Source: CAZUMW01 sp964621615
GTDB lineage: Bacteria > Desulfobacterota > WTBG01 > CAIYCZ01 > CAIRTM01
Length of the DNA: 64,000 nucleotides
NCBI GenBank assembly: GCA_964621615.1
Contig: CAZUMW010000009.1
Coordinates: 62,001-126,000 of the forward strand
Direction: 5' to 3'
Shown: piece by piece, positions 44,703-53,660 of the stretch
How the letters are laid out: every line of letters starts with the position of its first letter
Position numbering within the stretch: position 1 is the stretch's first letter
The notes under the pieces: model-generated
What the model was told of the DNA's origin: nothing
The model's database searches: none
The model's input: only the letters and a program-made list of their open reading frames with translations
Made by a program: the position numbers and the translations under genes

Positions 44703-45473
44703 ATGGAACGCTGTACCGCACTGGCAACCGGTATCGCTTTGCTATTGTGCTGTGCTTCGCTCTGCAGAGCGGAAAGGCAGTCATGGGAAAAAGGAGGCCC
44801 GGAATATCTGTATGTGAAGCCGACAAAAAAGCCGCCTCATCACGGGGTGTATGACAAGGATCTGAAATGCGTCGACTGCCACAGCTATAGCGGTACAGAC
44901 GCCTACAGCTCCGCAACAATGTCTTTGAAAAAAACCCGGAAAGGCCACATGCCCCGCGCGGAGGTTGAGCAGGCCATACGGGAAACCCTGGAGGGTAAGG
45001 GCGATTACCGGGAAATATACATTCTCGGCACCGCATTTGAAAACAGCCCGCTTGCCACGGTTATCGAGCTGGTGCTCGACCCCAAAACATTCACCTTCTA
45101 CGCGATGTCGGAAAAGCAAACCGAAAAGCTTTTTCATATAGCGTCCAACCCCCGTATCTCGATGGCATATGTGAAACAGCGCGACGACTATGATTATTTC
45201 GGCGGCGCCCTCGGGGTGCAGATCGTGGGAAAGGCGACCCTGCTGCAGGGGCGGGATCCGGAGTTTGCTGATGCGGCCCGTATTTATCTGCCGACGATGC
45301 CGTCGCCGCCGCCGACCGCCCCGCAGCCCCCGCCGGTGGATGAAATGATAAAGCTGGTACAGAAAAACAAGATTATTACCAAAATCGAGCCGGAGCGCAT
45401 TGTTATTTTAAATCGGAAGTTTAAGGCTGAAGGATATCATGCAGTTCAGATCTGGTCACCGGACATGGAGTAA
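44703..45473 (+). CDS. Exported c-type heme/split-barrel (PNPOx-like) fusion protein
   Basis: 256 residues from ATG 44703 (AAGGAG at good spacing), with a signal peptide ending near CRA|E. A single heme c site, C56-V-D-C-H60, follows two His residues (46, 47) that could supply the sixth ligand. Residues about 85-195 look like a pyridoxamine 5'-phosphate oxidase-type split barrel (REIYILGTAFENSPLATVIE, FYAMSEKQTEKLFHIASNP, VQIVGKATLLQG). A periplasmic heme-flavin or heme-heme redox protein is likely; a Pro-rich linker (PSPPPTAPQPPP) precedes the C-terminus. Partner and substrate are unknown. The frame is open to 44619, but that start lacks a ribosome site. Confidence 0.8.
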   Translation: MERCTALATGIALLLCCASLCRAERQSWEKGGPEYLYVKPTKKPPHHGVYDKDLKCVDCHSYSGTDAYSSATMSLKKTRKGHMPRAEVEQAIRETLEGKGDYREIYILGTAFENSPLATVIELVLDPKTFTFYAMSEKQTEKLFHIASNPRISMAYVKQRDDYDYFGGALGVQIVGKATLLQGRDPEFADAARIYLPTMPSPPPTAPQPPPVDEMIKLVQKNKIITKIEPERIVILNRKFKAEGYHAVQIWSPDME

Positions 45474-45597
45474 TGCATGCGGTATTGAGAGCTTGTGAGT
45501 ATCCGGCGGACAAAGCGACAGCGTGTCCGCCATGAATGAAAGCATCTTTTCGTGCAGCTTTGATGAATGTGACGGCCACACCTTTTGGAGAAGTTCG

Positions 45598-46200
45598 ATG
45601 AAAAAAACAGCAGCTGCCGCTTCAGCCCTTGCATGGGCGTGCCTGCTTATCTGTGCGTCAGTATCTGACGGCGCCGTGGTGTCGTGGATGAACCTCGGGC
45701 AGCTGTACCGCAGCGCGGGGACGGTTTTTTCCGGACAGTGCATAGAGGTTGAGCGATGCTACGATGCCAGGGCCCGCGGTGAGGTCAACGCCTACAGGTT
45801 CAGGGCGGAGCGCTTTTTTAAAGGCGATGAGCGCCGGATCGTTTCCTTCAAGGTGCACCGTATAGCATCGCGGTATGCAGGTGCCCCCTCGTTTGTACGG
45901 GGTGAGCGGGCGGTGCTTTTTTTGTATCCTGAAAGCGGGCTGGGAGTAACAGCGCCGGTCGGGCTGGGGCAGGGCACGTTTTCCGTTCTGGGTGCTCCGG
46001 AGCGGGATGGCCGTGTTGTAAACGGCCGGAACAACCGGTTCCTTTTCCGGGGAATGCGACTGTCTGCATATGTGCCGCAGATTGCGTCACGATTCGGAAG
46101 CGAGGCAGTCAGGCCGCTTAAAAGCGCCTCGCCGGGAAGCATTCGCTATGATGTGTTCAGCGCGCTGCTCGAGGCTATCGGCCGTGGAGGTGACTGGTGA
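45598..46200 (+). CDS. Exported protein paired with a matrixin-like protease
   Basis: 200 residues with a signal peptide (KKTAAAASALAWACLLICAS). The mature part reads AGTVFSGQCIEVERCYDA, YRFRAERFFKGDERRIVSF, VRGERAVLFLYPESGLG and GLGQGTFSV, a beta-rich pattern I have seen in small genes placed directly before matrixin-type metalloproteases. Its stop overlaps the GTG start of the protease gene (GTGA), so they are translationally coupled. It may be an inhibitor, chaperone or substrate-side partner; this is inference from position only. GGAG lies 7 bp before ATG 45598. Confidence 0.7.
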   Translation: MKKTAAAASALAWACLLICASVSDGAVVSWMNLGQLYRSAGTVFSGQCIEVERCYDARARGEVNAYRFRAERFFKGDERRIVSFKVHRIASRYAGAPSFVRGERAVLFLYPESGLGVTAPVGLGQGTFSVLGAPERDGRVVNGRNNRFLFRGMRLSAYVPQIASRFGSEAVRPLKSASPGSIRYDVFSALLEAIGRGGDW

Positions 46201-47573
46201 ACCGCCACTCAGAGAGCAAGGCGCTGCTGACGGCCCCCCGGGCGGGAAGGCATTTGTGGCTTGCCGCGCTGATGTGCGCGATAGTGCTTGCCGCCGGCCG
46301 GCTTTTTGCCGGCGGGCCGCTGTACAGCGTTAACGGAGAGGCGGTGATCTATTCCCCGGCTGACATGCCGATCGCCTATTCGGCAGACCGCGGCTCACTC
46401 GGGCCGTGGCCAAATGAAACAGCGGTTGCGCTGGTCGATGAGTGCTTCCGGGAATGGCAGGCGGTGCCCACGGCCGCCGTAACATTTCAAAACGCCGGGT
46501 TTCTGCCTCAGGACGTTGTCGCCTCAAATTTTTCGCTTTATTATGACGATTACGCCGACGGTATCAATCCCATTGTTTTTGACGCGGACGGATCCATTAT
46601 CGATGCCGTTGTGGGATACGGGGCAAGCGATTCGATCATGGGGTTTGCCGGTTCGGACTATGATGCGCAGACAGGTTATTACATTGAAGGAATTGCGCTT
46701 CTCAATGGAAAATTTGCTCAGTGGCTGAGCTACGCTGAGTTCAAGGCGACGTTTGTTCATGAGTTCGGGCATTTTATCGGCCTGGATCACTGCCAGATAA
46801 ACGGCGATTTCGTGCACGACGGCAGCGCTGAAAACGATATTTACATACCGACCATGTACCCGACAGCTACCGACAACGATACCGCGCTGGGGGAGCTTAA
46901 CCCTGATGACAAAGCGGCTCTGACGCTTCTGTATCCCGCATCACGCTCATCAGTGGATAAGGCCTACGGCACTATCGCCGGCACTGCTGTGTGGGAGAGC
47001 GGCGCCCCGGTGCAGGGGGCAAATGTTGTAGCGTACCGGGAGGATGACCCGTATATGAGCAGGTTTTCGAGCGTTTCGGATTATTATATGCAGCAGGACG
47101 GCACTTATGAGATGCATGTAACGCCGGGAACATACAGCGTATATATAGAGGCGGTCAACCGTTCATTCACGGGCGGGTCGAGCGTCGGGCCCTATGCCGC
47201 CACACTCAGGTCCGCGTCCTTTTCCATGCCTGTGCGCACCGCATTTTATGAGTCGCTGATAACCGTTGAGGCCGGCCAGAGGGTTTCGGGAGTTGATTTT
47301 ATCGCCCGGCCTGCTGCCGCCTGTGCTATTGTGTCGGCGCTTGGCACGGATGCAGCCCAGCTGCCGGCACTGCATGATTTTCGTGACCTGCTGCTGGCCC
47401 GGTCGCGCGCGGGCCGGCTGCTGATTAACCGGTATTATGACGTGAGCGGGCCGCTTGCGGATATTATGGATCACAACCCCCCGGCAAAAAGGCTGTGCCG
47501 CGGAGCAATCCTCAGCCTTATGCCTGTAATCCGGGATATGGCCAACGCGCAGAAAATCGGTCCGATGGAATAA
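46197..47573 (+). CDS. Matrixin-like zinc metalloprotease
   Basis: 458 residues with a signal peptide (WLAALMCAIVLAAGRLFAG). The metzincin zinc site HEFGHFIGLDH is at residues 188-198, followed by the Met-turn region IYIPTMYPTATDND. The downstream part (about 260-330) is a carboxypeptidase-regulatory-like Ig domain (TIAGTAVWESGAPVQGANVV, DGTYEMHVTPGTYSVYIEAV). The protein is probably secreted or periplasmic and cleaves protein substrates. GTG start overlaps the stop of the small exported partner. The C-terminal 100 residues match no family I know. Convergent with the VWA gene. Confidence 0.86.
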   Translation: MNRHSESKALLTAPRAGRHLWLAALMCAIVLAAGRLFAGGPLYSVNGEAVIYSPADMPIAYSADRGSLGPWPNETAVALVDECFREWQAVPTAAVTFQNAGFLPQDVVASNFSLYYDDYADGINPIVFDADGSIIDAVVGYGASDSIMGFAGSDYDAQTGYYIEGIALLNGKFAQWLSYAEFKATFVHEFGHFIGLDHCQINGDFVHDGSAENDIYIPTMYPTATDNDTALGELNPDDKAALTLLYPASRSSVDKAYGTIAGTAVWESGAPVQGANVVAYREDDPYMSRFSSVSDYYMQQDGTYEMHVTPGTYSVYIEAVNRSFTGGSSVGPYAATLRSASFSMPVRTAFYESLITVEAGQRVSGVDFIARPAAACAIVSALGTDAAQLPALHDFRDLLLARSRAGRLLINRYYDVSGPLADIMDHNPPAKRLCRGAILSLMPVIRDMANAQKIGPME

Positions 47574-47589
47574 TCCAGAGAGGGGTTTT

Positions 47590-49167
47590 TTACAGGCGGT
47601 AGCTGTATCTGAGCTGCCGCAGCGCGTCACGCGCCTGCTGCCAGAGGTATTTCAACAGAAAGCTGAAGGCCGCCAGCGGGGACATCTGCTCGTCTTTTTT
47701 CCGGGAAGCGATCATGTCGCGGGATAATTTTAATTTTATCCTGTCCACTTTCAGAATGGAGCGTATCCAGGGGTCCTCGAGAATCCGTGCCTGAAGCGCG
47801 GCCAGGGAGCTTTCCATCCCGCGCAGCTTCCTTTTTGCCTGCTTGTCCTTTATATTGCTTTTCGCAACCTTGATAAACTCCATAAGAAAGGTCACCCTTT
47901 CCAGAAAGGCGAGCTTTTCGTCAGGGTTCATATCATCGAGATTCATTTGTGAAAGCGCCTGTATTCCCTCCTGGATGGGCACCAGATCCTCGAGCGTAAA
48001 GGCGAAATCCTCACCCAGAATCGAGGTGATGACAACAAAAATAAAATTCTGACATACATCCTGAAGGCAGTAGATCTGGTTCAGACCCTGAAGGATTTCA
48101 AGGACCTTGAGCTCTTTTACCGACTTGCTGGCTGTTTCATATGAGCGGTATGAATCCTGATACAGCTCATCGCCATCCAGAAAGGTGGGCGGCGGCTTGC
48201 TGCTGTAATAGCGCCAGAACGAGGGCATGGGGTGAGCGCCGTCAGGCCCCCCCTGTTCCCATGCCGCACGATCGGGATACATTTTTAATATTTTTTCGAT
48301 ATCGAGATCGGGAATCAGAATGACATGGAGCTTTATTGAGCCGAGCTTTTCTTTAAGATCCTTCGGGATGGGGCCGAATCCGTCGGTGAGGACCAGGATC
48401 TCAGCCTCTTCGAGGTCAGGGTCGCTTTTTATGTCCTCTATTGCCTGCACCACGGCATCTCCGATGATGGTGATGCGCCCCCCGCCGGTTGACACCTGCG
48501 CGATGTGATTAACAAGCCGGTGCAGCTGCTCGCCGGTGGATGCCTTGATAAGCTCGCCCGTTTCGCTGTGAAACGTGCGGAAATAAATTTGCGGCTGCTC
48601 ACGCGACACGCGGCGAAGGTATTCAATGGCGATGGCCTTGGCAACATAGAGCTTTTTGAATTTTTCGCCGTTCATCGACGTGGAGTTGTCAAACAGCAGA
48701 TACACTTTCTGGCTGCGCTTGAGCTCGGTTTCGCTGTCAGGGAAAAAGCTGTCTACCGATATGATGCCCCCGGTAGGCCGCCGGTAGTCGATGCGGATCA
48801 GCTCGCGGTTTGCAAGCTTTTTATAAAACATGTTTTCCGCGTATATGAGGTGCTCGCGCGGCAGCAGGTGGGCGATATCGCTTATCGAGCTGATTTTTGC
48901 CAGGCTTATAAAGTTGTCCATCCTGGCTTTCTGCGTTGTTTCTGAATCCGGTGCTGCGGTTTTTGCAGCAGCGCTGAAAACCTCCTCCCGGTCGAGCAGG
49001 GGGGAGGCCTGGGATTTGATGCGGTGCATGCTCGTCTCGCTGAACACAACCCGCGCAATGTAGAAAATTTTTGTCAGCTCCGGGGGGAACTGAAGCGTAC
49101 GGGCGCTGCTCGAGCCCCGCGGCGGCAGGTAAAAGCCAAGGTGCTGTTCGAATGCGGTTTCGTCCAT
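47590..49167 (-). CDS. VWA-domain protein, MoxR partner (ViaA-like role)
   Basis: 525 residues with a central von Willebrand A domain (about 165-320): MIDAS in YLLFDNSTSMNGEKF, a conserved Thr/Gly region GGGRITIIGDAV and ILVLTDGFGPIP. The flanking regions are helical; the last 60 residues are basic (RIKLKLSRDMIASRKKDEQ). It follows a RavA/MoxR-type ATPase gene by 6 bp. MoxR-VWA pairs work as chaperones that insert metals or assemble complexes. The target complex is not encoded nearby. It is cytoplasmic, with no signal peptide. Confidence 0.84.
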   Translation of the reverse strand: MDETAFEQHLGFYLPPRGSSSARTLQFPPELTKIFYIARVVFSETSMHRIKSQASPLLDREEVFSAAAKTAAPDSETTQKARMDNFISLAKISSISDIAHLLPREHLIYAENMFYKKLANRELIRIDYRRPTGGIISVDSFFPDSETELKRSQKVYLLFDNSTSMNGEKFKKLYVAKAIAIEYLRRVSREQPQIYFRTFHSETGELIKASTGEQLHRLVNHIAQVSTGGGRITIIGDAVVQAIEDIKSDPDLEEAEILVLTDGFGPIPKDLKEKLGSIKLHVILIPDLDIEKILKMYPDRAAWEQGGPDGAHPMPSFWRYYSSKPPPTFLDGDELYQDSYRSYETASKSVKELKVLEILQGLNQIYCLQDVCQNFIFVVITSILGEDFAFTLEDLVPIQEGIQALSQMNLDDMNPDEKLAFLERVTFLMEFIKVAKSNIKDKQAKRKLRGMESSLAALQARILEDPWIRSILKVDRIKLKLSRDMIASRKKDEQMSPLAAFSFLLKYLWQQARDALRQLRYSYRL

Positions 49168-49173
49168 GTGTGT

Positions 49174-50664
49174 TTAAAGCCCGAGGATCTTTTTTTCATT
49201 GAATGCGTCTTTTCTGAATTCAGACACGATGTCCCGGGTTTCTTTTGCGCGCGCATTTTTCAAGGACATGTCGCACAGGTTGTCCAGCACGGTAAAGGTT
49301 TCCGGCAGGTAGGTGTCGCGGGTAAGCGACAGAAAAGTCTTCTTGATCTTATGGATGTATTCCCTGAACACGGAGCTCTCTGTTCTGGTGACATCCTCGA
49401 GGCGCTGCCTGATCTGGGCAAACATGGCATCCGACTTCAGCACCTCGTTATTCTTGTTGGCGGCTATGAGGGCAAGGATTTCTATCCCGCTGAACACGTT
49501 TTCAAGCACGTGCCTGTCCTGGCGGAAATAATTTCGTGCTGCAGCGGTAATTTTGTTGAGACGGCTGACTTCTTCGTCCCGGCCCAGGGTGCACACGGCA
49601 TAATAGAGCTTGTCAAGATCCTGCTCCTCCACCTGATATCTGCCGTCAAGCAGAGCGCACGCGCGCAGCGTGTCCTGAATCTTCACGCTTTTTCTGTCGC
49701 TGATCGTGAAGTCTTTTTTGTCGGATACCATGTTGCGCGTTTCTTCGATGTATTTTTTCAATATATAGTTTTTCAAAAACAGCACGTAGCCGGGAATCGG
49801 AATCTGGCGGCTCTGAACCGTTTTCTTGACCAGCGAAAGCTCACCGAGGCTCAGGCGCCGCTCGGGCGGGCACACCTCGCCGAAGTGCTGCTGATACACC
49901 TGGTCGATGGAATACTGAAAGTACAGCTCCTTGTTTTCCGGGATAAAGCTTTTGTACAGAAAGCGGTCGACGACCGCTTCAAGCACCTCGGTCAGGCGGA
50001 TGTAATTTGCAGCGGCAATGACGCTGTGCAGCGTCGAGTAGACGACCTGCTCACCGTTCACCAGCTGCTTTTCATTCAAAAGTGACAGCAACGATCTGAG
50101 AAGCATGTCGTTTGCATCGAAAATTTCATCAAGAAAGGCAAAGTGAGAAAGGACCAGCGTTCCCTCCACATTGTGAATCATTTTGCCCTTTTTCATCGCT
50201 TCAATATCATAGGCGCCGAAAAGGTTTTCGGGCATCGTGTCCTTGGTAAGCTGCTTTTCAAAAATCTGAGCGTTTTGAAAACATGAAAAAATCTGCCTGG
50301 CCAGCAGGGATTTGGCCATTCCGGTTCTGCTGATCAGCAGCTGATGCTCGCCGGTAAGCAGGGCCAGAAACGCCTGCCGGATGGTTTCCCGCCGCCCAAG
50401 CACTTTTTTGTTGATAAAATCCATACACTGGTTGATGGTTTCCGCGACAGCGGTGATTTTCTGCTCAGGGGGTTTTTCAGCCGTTTCGGGCTCCGGCTGT
50501 GCCGGTGCCTGTGCGGTGCCGGGCAGGACGCGCAGGTTGTCCTGTATCTCCTCAGAGGTTGTTTGTTCCGGCTCGGATGGGGCAATGTTGCCGGCGGCCA
50601 GTGACAGAACCGATTCTTCAAGAGGGTGCAGCTGCGCAGGGGGGGTGTGTTTTGTTTTGTCCAT
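49174..50664 (-). CDS. MoxR/RavA-type AAA+ ATPase with atypical Walker A
   Basis: 496 residues. A low-complexity Pro/Glu-rich N-terminus (about 1-75) precedes the AAA+ core: LGRRETIRQAFLALLTGEH, P-loop LLISRTGMAKSLLAR, Walker B FAFLDEIFDAND, sensor VIAAANYI and arginine-finger region EAVVDRFLYKSF. The P-loop has Ser where the first Gly of GxxGxxKS is expected, while Lys and Ser are kept, so ATP binding is likely but unusual. A long helical C-terminal region follows. It pairs with the VWA protein. GAGG precedes ATG 50664. Confidence 0.87.
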   Translation of the reverse strand: MDKTKHTPPAQLHPLEESVLSLAAGNIAPSEPEQTTSEEIQDNLRVLPGTAQAPAQPEPETAEKPPEQKITAVAETINQCMDFINKKVLGRRETIRQAFLALLTGEHQLLISRTGMAKSLLARQIFSCFQNAQIFEKQLTKDTMPENLFGAYDIEAMKKGKMIHNVEGTLVLSHFAFLDEIFDANDMLLRSLLSLLNEKQLVNGEQVVYSTLHSVIAAANYIRLTEVLEAVVDRFLYKSFIPENKELYFQYSIDQVYQQHFGEVCPPERRLSLGELSLVKKTVQSRQIPIPGYVLFLKNYILKKYIEETRNMVSDKKDFTISDRKSVKIQDTLRACALLDGRYQVEEQDLDKLYYAVCTLGRDEEVSRLNKITAAARNYFRQDRHVLENVFSGIEILALIAANKNNEVLKSDAMFAQIRQRLEDVTRTESSVFREYIHKIKKTFLSLTRDTYLPETFTVLDNLCDMSLKNARAKETRDIVSEFRKDAFNEKKILGL

Positions 50665-50860
50665 GTGTACCTCGCGGGGGATGGTGTATTGTCGGGCGAT
50701 GCTCCGTACCGTTTATCTTTCGGTTTGCACGCATTTGTGATTAAGCAAAAAAGGCGCCATGCTGCGTTTAAGCATCAGAGAAGCACCTTTTTGGCTAATA
50801 ATGGATGTAATTGATGGTAAAATATATAGTTTTTGATGTGTTTATACATAATCGTCTGTT

Positions 50861-50873
50861 TGACAAATTGTCA
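50861..50873 (+). promoter_or_regulatory. Palindromic activator site TGACAAATTGTCA, distal, upstream of acs
   Basis: Perfect copy of the site found upstream of etfBA. It lies 200 bp upstream of the sigma-54-like element at 51073 and 101 bp from the second copy. Confidence 0.7.
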
Positions 50874-50961
50874 TATACCCGTTATGCCCCATTTTTCAGA
50901 GTATTAAAGTTTATTTTAACAATTTTTGTTTTGCTTTTTGTACACAGGGGCTGTTGCGCAA

Positions 50962-50974
50962 TGACAAATTGTCA
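50962..50974 (+). promoter_or_regulatory. Palindromic activator site TGACAAATTGTCA, proximal, upstream of acs
   Basis: Second perfect copy. It is 99 bp upstream of the sigma-54-like element and 27 bp upstream of the -35 of a sigma-70 promoter, so it could act on either. Confidence 0.7.
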
Positions 50975-51000
50975 ATCCATGCCCATCTGTAAAATTTCTG

Positions 51001-51029
51001 TTGACAAGAAAAACTGATTGAAATAACAT
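51001..51029 (+). promoter_or_regulatory. Sigma-70 promoter of acs
   Basis: TTGACA (51001-51006), a 17-bp spacer and TAACAT (51024-51029), near consensus, about 208 bp before the acs start codon. Confidence 0.6.
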
Positions 51030-51072
51030 GTAAATCTTTATGTTTGAATCGATCATGCGCCACTTATACGAT

Positions 51073-51088
51073 TGGCATATTTTTTGAT
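51073..51088 (+). promoter_or_regulatory. Sigma-54-like element of acs
   Basis: TGGCAT-ATTTT-TTGAT keeps the GG of -24 at exactly 10 bp from a G at -12, but the -12 dinucleotide is GA in place of GC. Spacing to the palindromes supports it; the mismatch weakens it. Confidence 0.4.
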
Positions 51089-51236
51089 AAGTTAGGACGA
51101 CCAATCACGCACGGGTAATTACATGTACAGTCAAGCGCTGCACACGGGGGTGCAGCTGTGTATATCAACTGGGGTGGAGACCTCTTCGTGTCTTAATCAA
51201 AATATTTAATACTAACATGTTTAAAAGGAGGAAGGA

Positions 51237-53222
51237 ATGGCTGAAGAAAAAAAATCGATGACATCGTTTGCATCCGAGGGATACAAGCGGGTATTCGAAA
51301 TTCCGAAGGAGCTGCAGGAAAAAGCTCACATCAAAAGCATGGAGCAGTATGAAAAGATGTACAAGCGCTCCATTGACGACCCGGAAGGGTTCTGGGGCGA
51401 GATGGCAGACGAAAATCTGGAGTTTTTCAAAAAATGGGACAAAGTGCTCGATTATGAATGGGGCGACGATGTCCGTATCGAATGGTTCAAGGGAGCCAAG
51501 CTGAACGTTTCCTATAACTGTCTTGACCGGCACCTGAAAACCGAACGCAAAAACAAGGCTGCTCTCATGTGGCAGGGCGAGCCGATGGACGAGGCACGGT
51601 CCTACACCTATGTCGAGCTGTATCATGAAGTAAACAAGTTCGCCAACGTGCTGAAAAAGCACGGTGTCAAAAAAGGCGACCGCGTTGCCATCTATCTGCC
51701 GATGATTCCTGAGCTGCCCATAGCCATGCTGGCCTGCGCCCGCATCGGCGCTATCCACAGCATCGTGTTCGGCGGGTTCAGCGCAGAGGCGCTGCGCGAC
51801 CGCATCAATGACTGTGATGCCAAGATCCTCATCACCAGCGACGCAAGCCTCAGAAGCGGTAAAGTCGTTCCGCTGAAGGGCAATGCGGACAAGGCGCTCG
51901 AAGAGTGCTCCTGTGTTGAAAAATCCATCATCGTTAAACGCACCGGCGCCGACGTTACCATGAAAGACGGCCGTGACATCTGGTGGCATGACGAAATGTA
52001 TGACCCGAACCTGCCTATTTACTGCGAGCCCGAGCCGATGGATGCTGAAGATCCTCTTTTTATTCTTTACACCAGCGGCTCCACCGGAAAGCCCAAGGGC
52101 GTTCTGCACACCACCGCCGGGTATCTGCTCTACACAACCGTCACGCTGAAGTATGTATTCGACCTGCATGAAGAGGATACCTTCTGGTGCACCGCCGATA
52201 TCGGCTGGGTGACCGGTCACAGCTACATTGTGTACGGACCGCTTTCAAACGGTGCTGCAAGCGTTATGTTTGAAGGCGTTCCGAGCTATCCGGATTACTC
52301 GCGGTTCTGGAGAATCGTTGAAAAGTATAAAATCAATCAGTTCTACACAGCTCCGACCGCTATCCGCGCCATTAACGCCCAGGGAGACAAGTGGCTTGAG
52401 GGCCGCGACATGAGCAGCCTGCGCATTCTGGGAACCGTCGGCGAGCCGATTAACCCCGAAGCGTGGCTGTGGTACTACAACAAAATCGGCGGCGGCCGCT
52501 GCCCGATCGTGGATACCTACTGGCAGACCGAAACCGGCGGATTTATCATCACACCGATCCCCGGCGCCATGAAGATCAAGCCCGGCTCGGCAAACCGGCC
52601 GTTTTTCGGCATCAAGCCCGAAGTTCTTCGAGAAAACGGCTCCCAGGTCGAGCTCAACGAAGGCGGCCACCTCACCATCACCCTGCCGTGGCCCGGTATG
52701 ATGAGAACCGTATACGGCGACCACGAGCGGTTCAAGGAAACATATTTCAGCCAGTTCCCCGGCCGGTATTACACCGGTGACGGGGCCCGGATCGATGACG
52801 ACGGCGACTTCATTCTAATGGGCCGCCTCGATGACGTTATCAACGTATCCGGTCACCGTATGGGAACAGCTGAAGTTGAAAGTGCGCTGGTCTCACATGC
52901 GAAAGTTGCCGAAGCGGCCGTTGTCGGTATGCCGCATGAGATCAAAGGCCAGGGCATTTATGCATTTGTGACCCTAAATGCCGGAGTGGAAGAATCCGAT
53001 GATCTGAAAAAGGAGCTGGTAAAGCACGTTCGCACTGAAATTGGACCGATTGCGACTCCTGACAAGATCCAGTTTGCTACAGGCCTGCCCAAGACCAGAA
53101 GCGGAAAGATCATGCGCAGAATTCTGAAGAAGATCGCTGCCGGAGATACTCAGGATCTCGGCGACACTTCCACGCTGGCCGATCCGAGTGTTGTTGACAA
53201 CCTGGTTGCCAACAAGCAGTAA
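51237..53222 (+). CDS. acs: Acetyl-CoA synthetase (AMP-forming)
   Basis: A full-length Acs of 661 residues. The adenylate-forming motifs are clear: YTSGSTGKPKGVLHTTAGY, WCTADIGWVTGHSYIVYGPL, DTYWQTETGGF, YYTGDGARIDDDG and the C-terminal PKTRSGKIMRRILKK, whose Lys is the usual acetylation switch. It converts acetate, ATP and CoA to acetyl-CoA, AMP and pyrophosphate. A strong AAAAGGAGG precedes ATG 51237. The 572-bp upstream region contains two palindromic activator sites and two candidate promoters. A strong terminator follows, so it is monocistronic. Confidence 0.97.
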   Translation: MAEEKKSMTSFASEGYKRVFEIPKELQEKAHIKSMEQYEKMYKRSIDDPEGFWGEMADENLEFFKKWDKVLDYEWGDDVRIEWFKGAKLNVSYNCLDRHLKTERKNKAALMWQGEPMDEARSYTYVELYHEVNKFANVLKKHGVKKGDRVAIYLPMIPELPIAMLACARIGAIHSIVFGGFSAEALRDRINDCDAKILITSDASLRSGKVVPLKGNADKALEECSCVEKSIIVKRTGADVTMKDGRDIWWHDEMYDPNLPIYCEPEPMDAEDPLFILYTSGSTGKPKGVLHTTAGYLLYTTVTLKYVFDLHEEDTFWCTADIGWVTGHSYIVYGPLSNGAASVMFEGVPSYPDYSRFWRIVEKYKINQFYTAPTAIRAINAQGDKWLEGRDMSSLRILGTVGEPINPEAWLWYYNKIGGGRCPIVDTYWQTETGGFIITPIPGAMKIKPGSANRPFFGIKPEVLRENGSQVELNEGGHLTITLPWPGMMRTVYGDHERFKETYFSQFPGRYYTGDGARIDDDGDFILMGRLDDVINVSGHRMGTAEVESALVSHAKVAEAAVVGMPHEIKGQGIYAFVTLNAGVEESDDLKKELVKHVRTEIGPIATPDKIQFATGLPKTRSGKIMRRILKKIAAGDTQDLGDTSTLADPSVVDNLVANKQ

Positions 53223-53251
53223 TAACACTCGTGATACACCCCTCCCATTGA

Positions 53252-53283
53252 TACGTGCGGTCCGGAAACGGACCGCACGTATT
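53252..53283 (+). terminator. Terminator behind acs
   Basis: A perfect 14-bp stem (ATACGTGCGGTCCG) with a GAAA tetraloop, then ATTTTC, 29 bp behind the acs stop codon. Confidence 0.88.
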
Positions 53284-53379
53284 ATTTTCTTGCACTTATC
53301 CGGACCGGTAAGCGTGGTGAAACAGCCTTGACAGGGAAGGGAATGCGACGTATAGTTTTGAAATGTACAAAACTCCAGC

Positions 53380-53456
<77 letters not shown>

Positions 53457-53461
53457 GTAAT

Positions 53462-53494
53462 AAAAGGAGCAGCTTTCGGCTGTTCCTTTTTTTT
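53462..53494 (+). terminator. Terminator behind tRNA-Pro
   Basis: AAAAGGAGCAGC pairs with GCTGTTCCTTTT across TTTCG (one G-T pair), followed by eight T residues, 5 bp behind the tRNA. Confidence 0.9.
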
Positions 53495-53660
53495 GTGCCA
53501 AAGCCGTATCAATGAATGGGCACAGAAAGTTTCTATTGACATGCTTTTCCACCAATCCTATATTTGCCGTATTTACGGGTACAGTCAATGTGGAAAAAGC
53601 ACGTGGCAGGCTGCAGCCGGGCCATAAAAGGCGATACAGAGAGCACGGTGGAGAAAAATC

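Noticed and set aside
49024..50085. 353-codon open frame on the plus strand opposite the MoxR/VWA pair
   Set aside because: It spans the reverse of two well-supported genes and shows no family signature.
51165..52220. 351-codon open frame antisense to acs
   Set aside because: Shadow of acs caused by codon bias; no motif or start signal.
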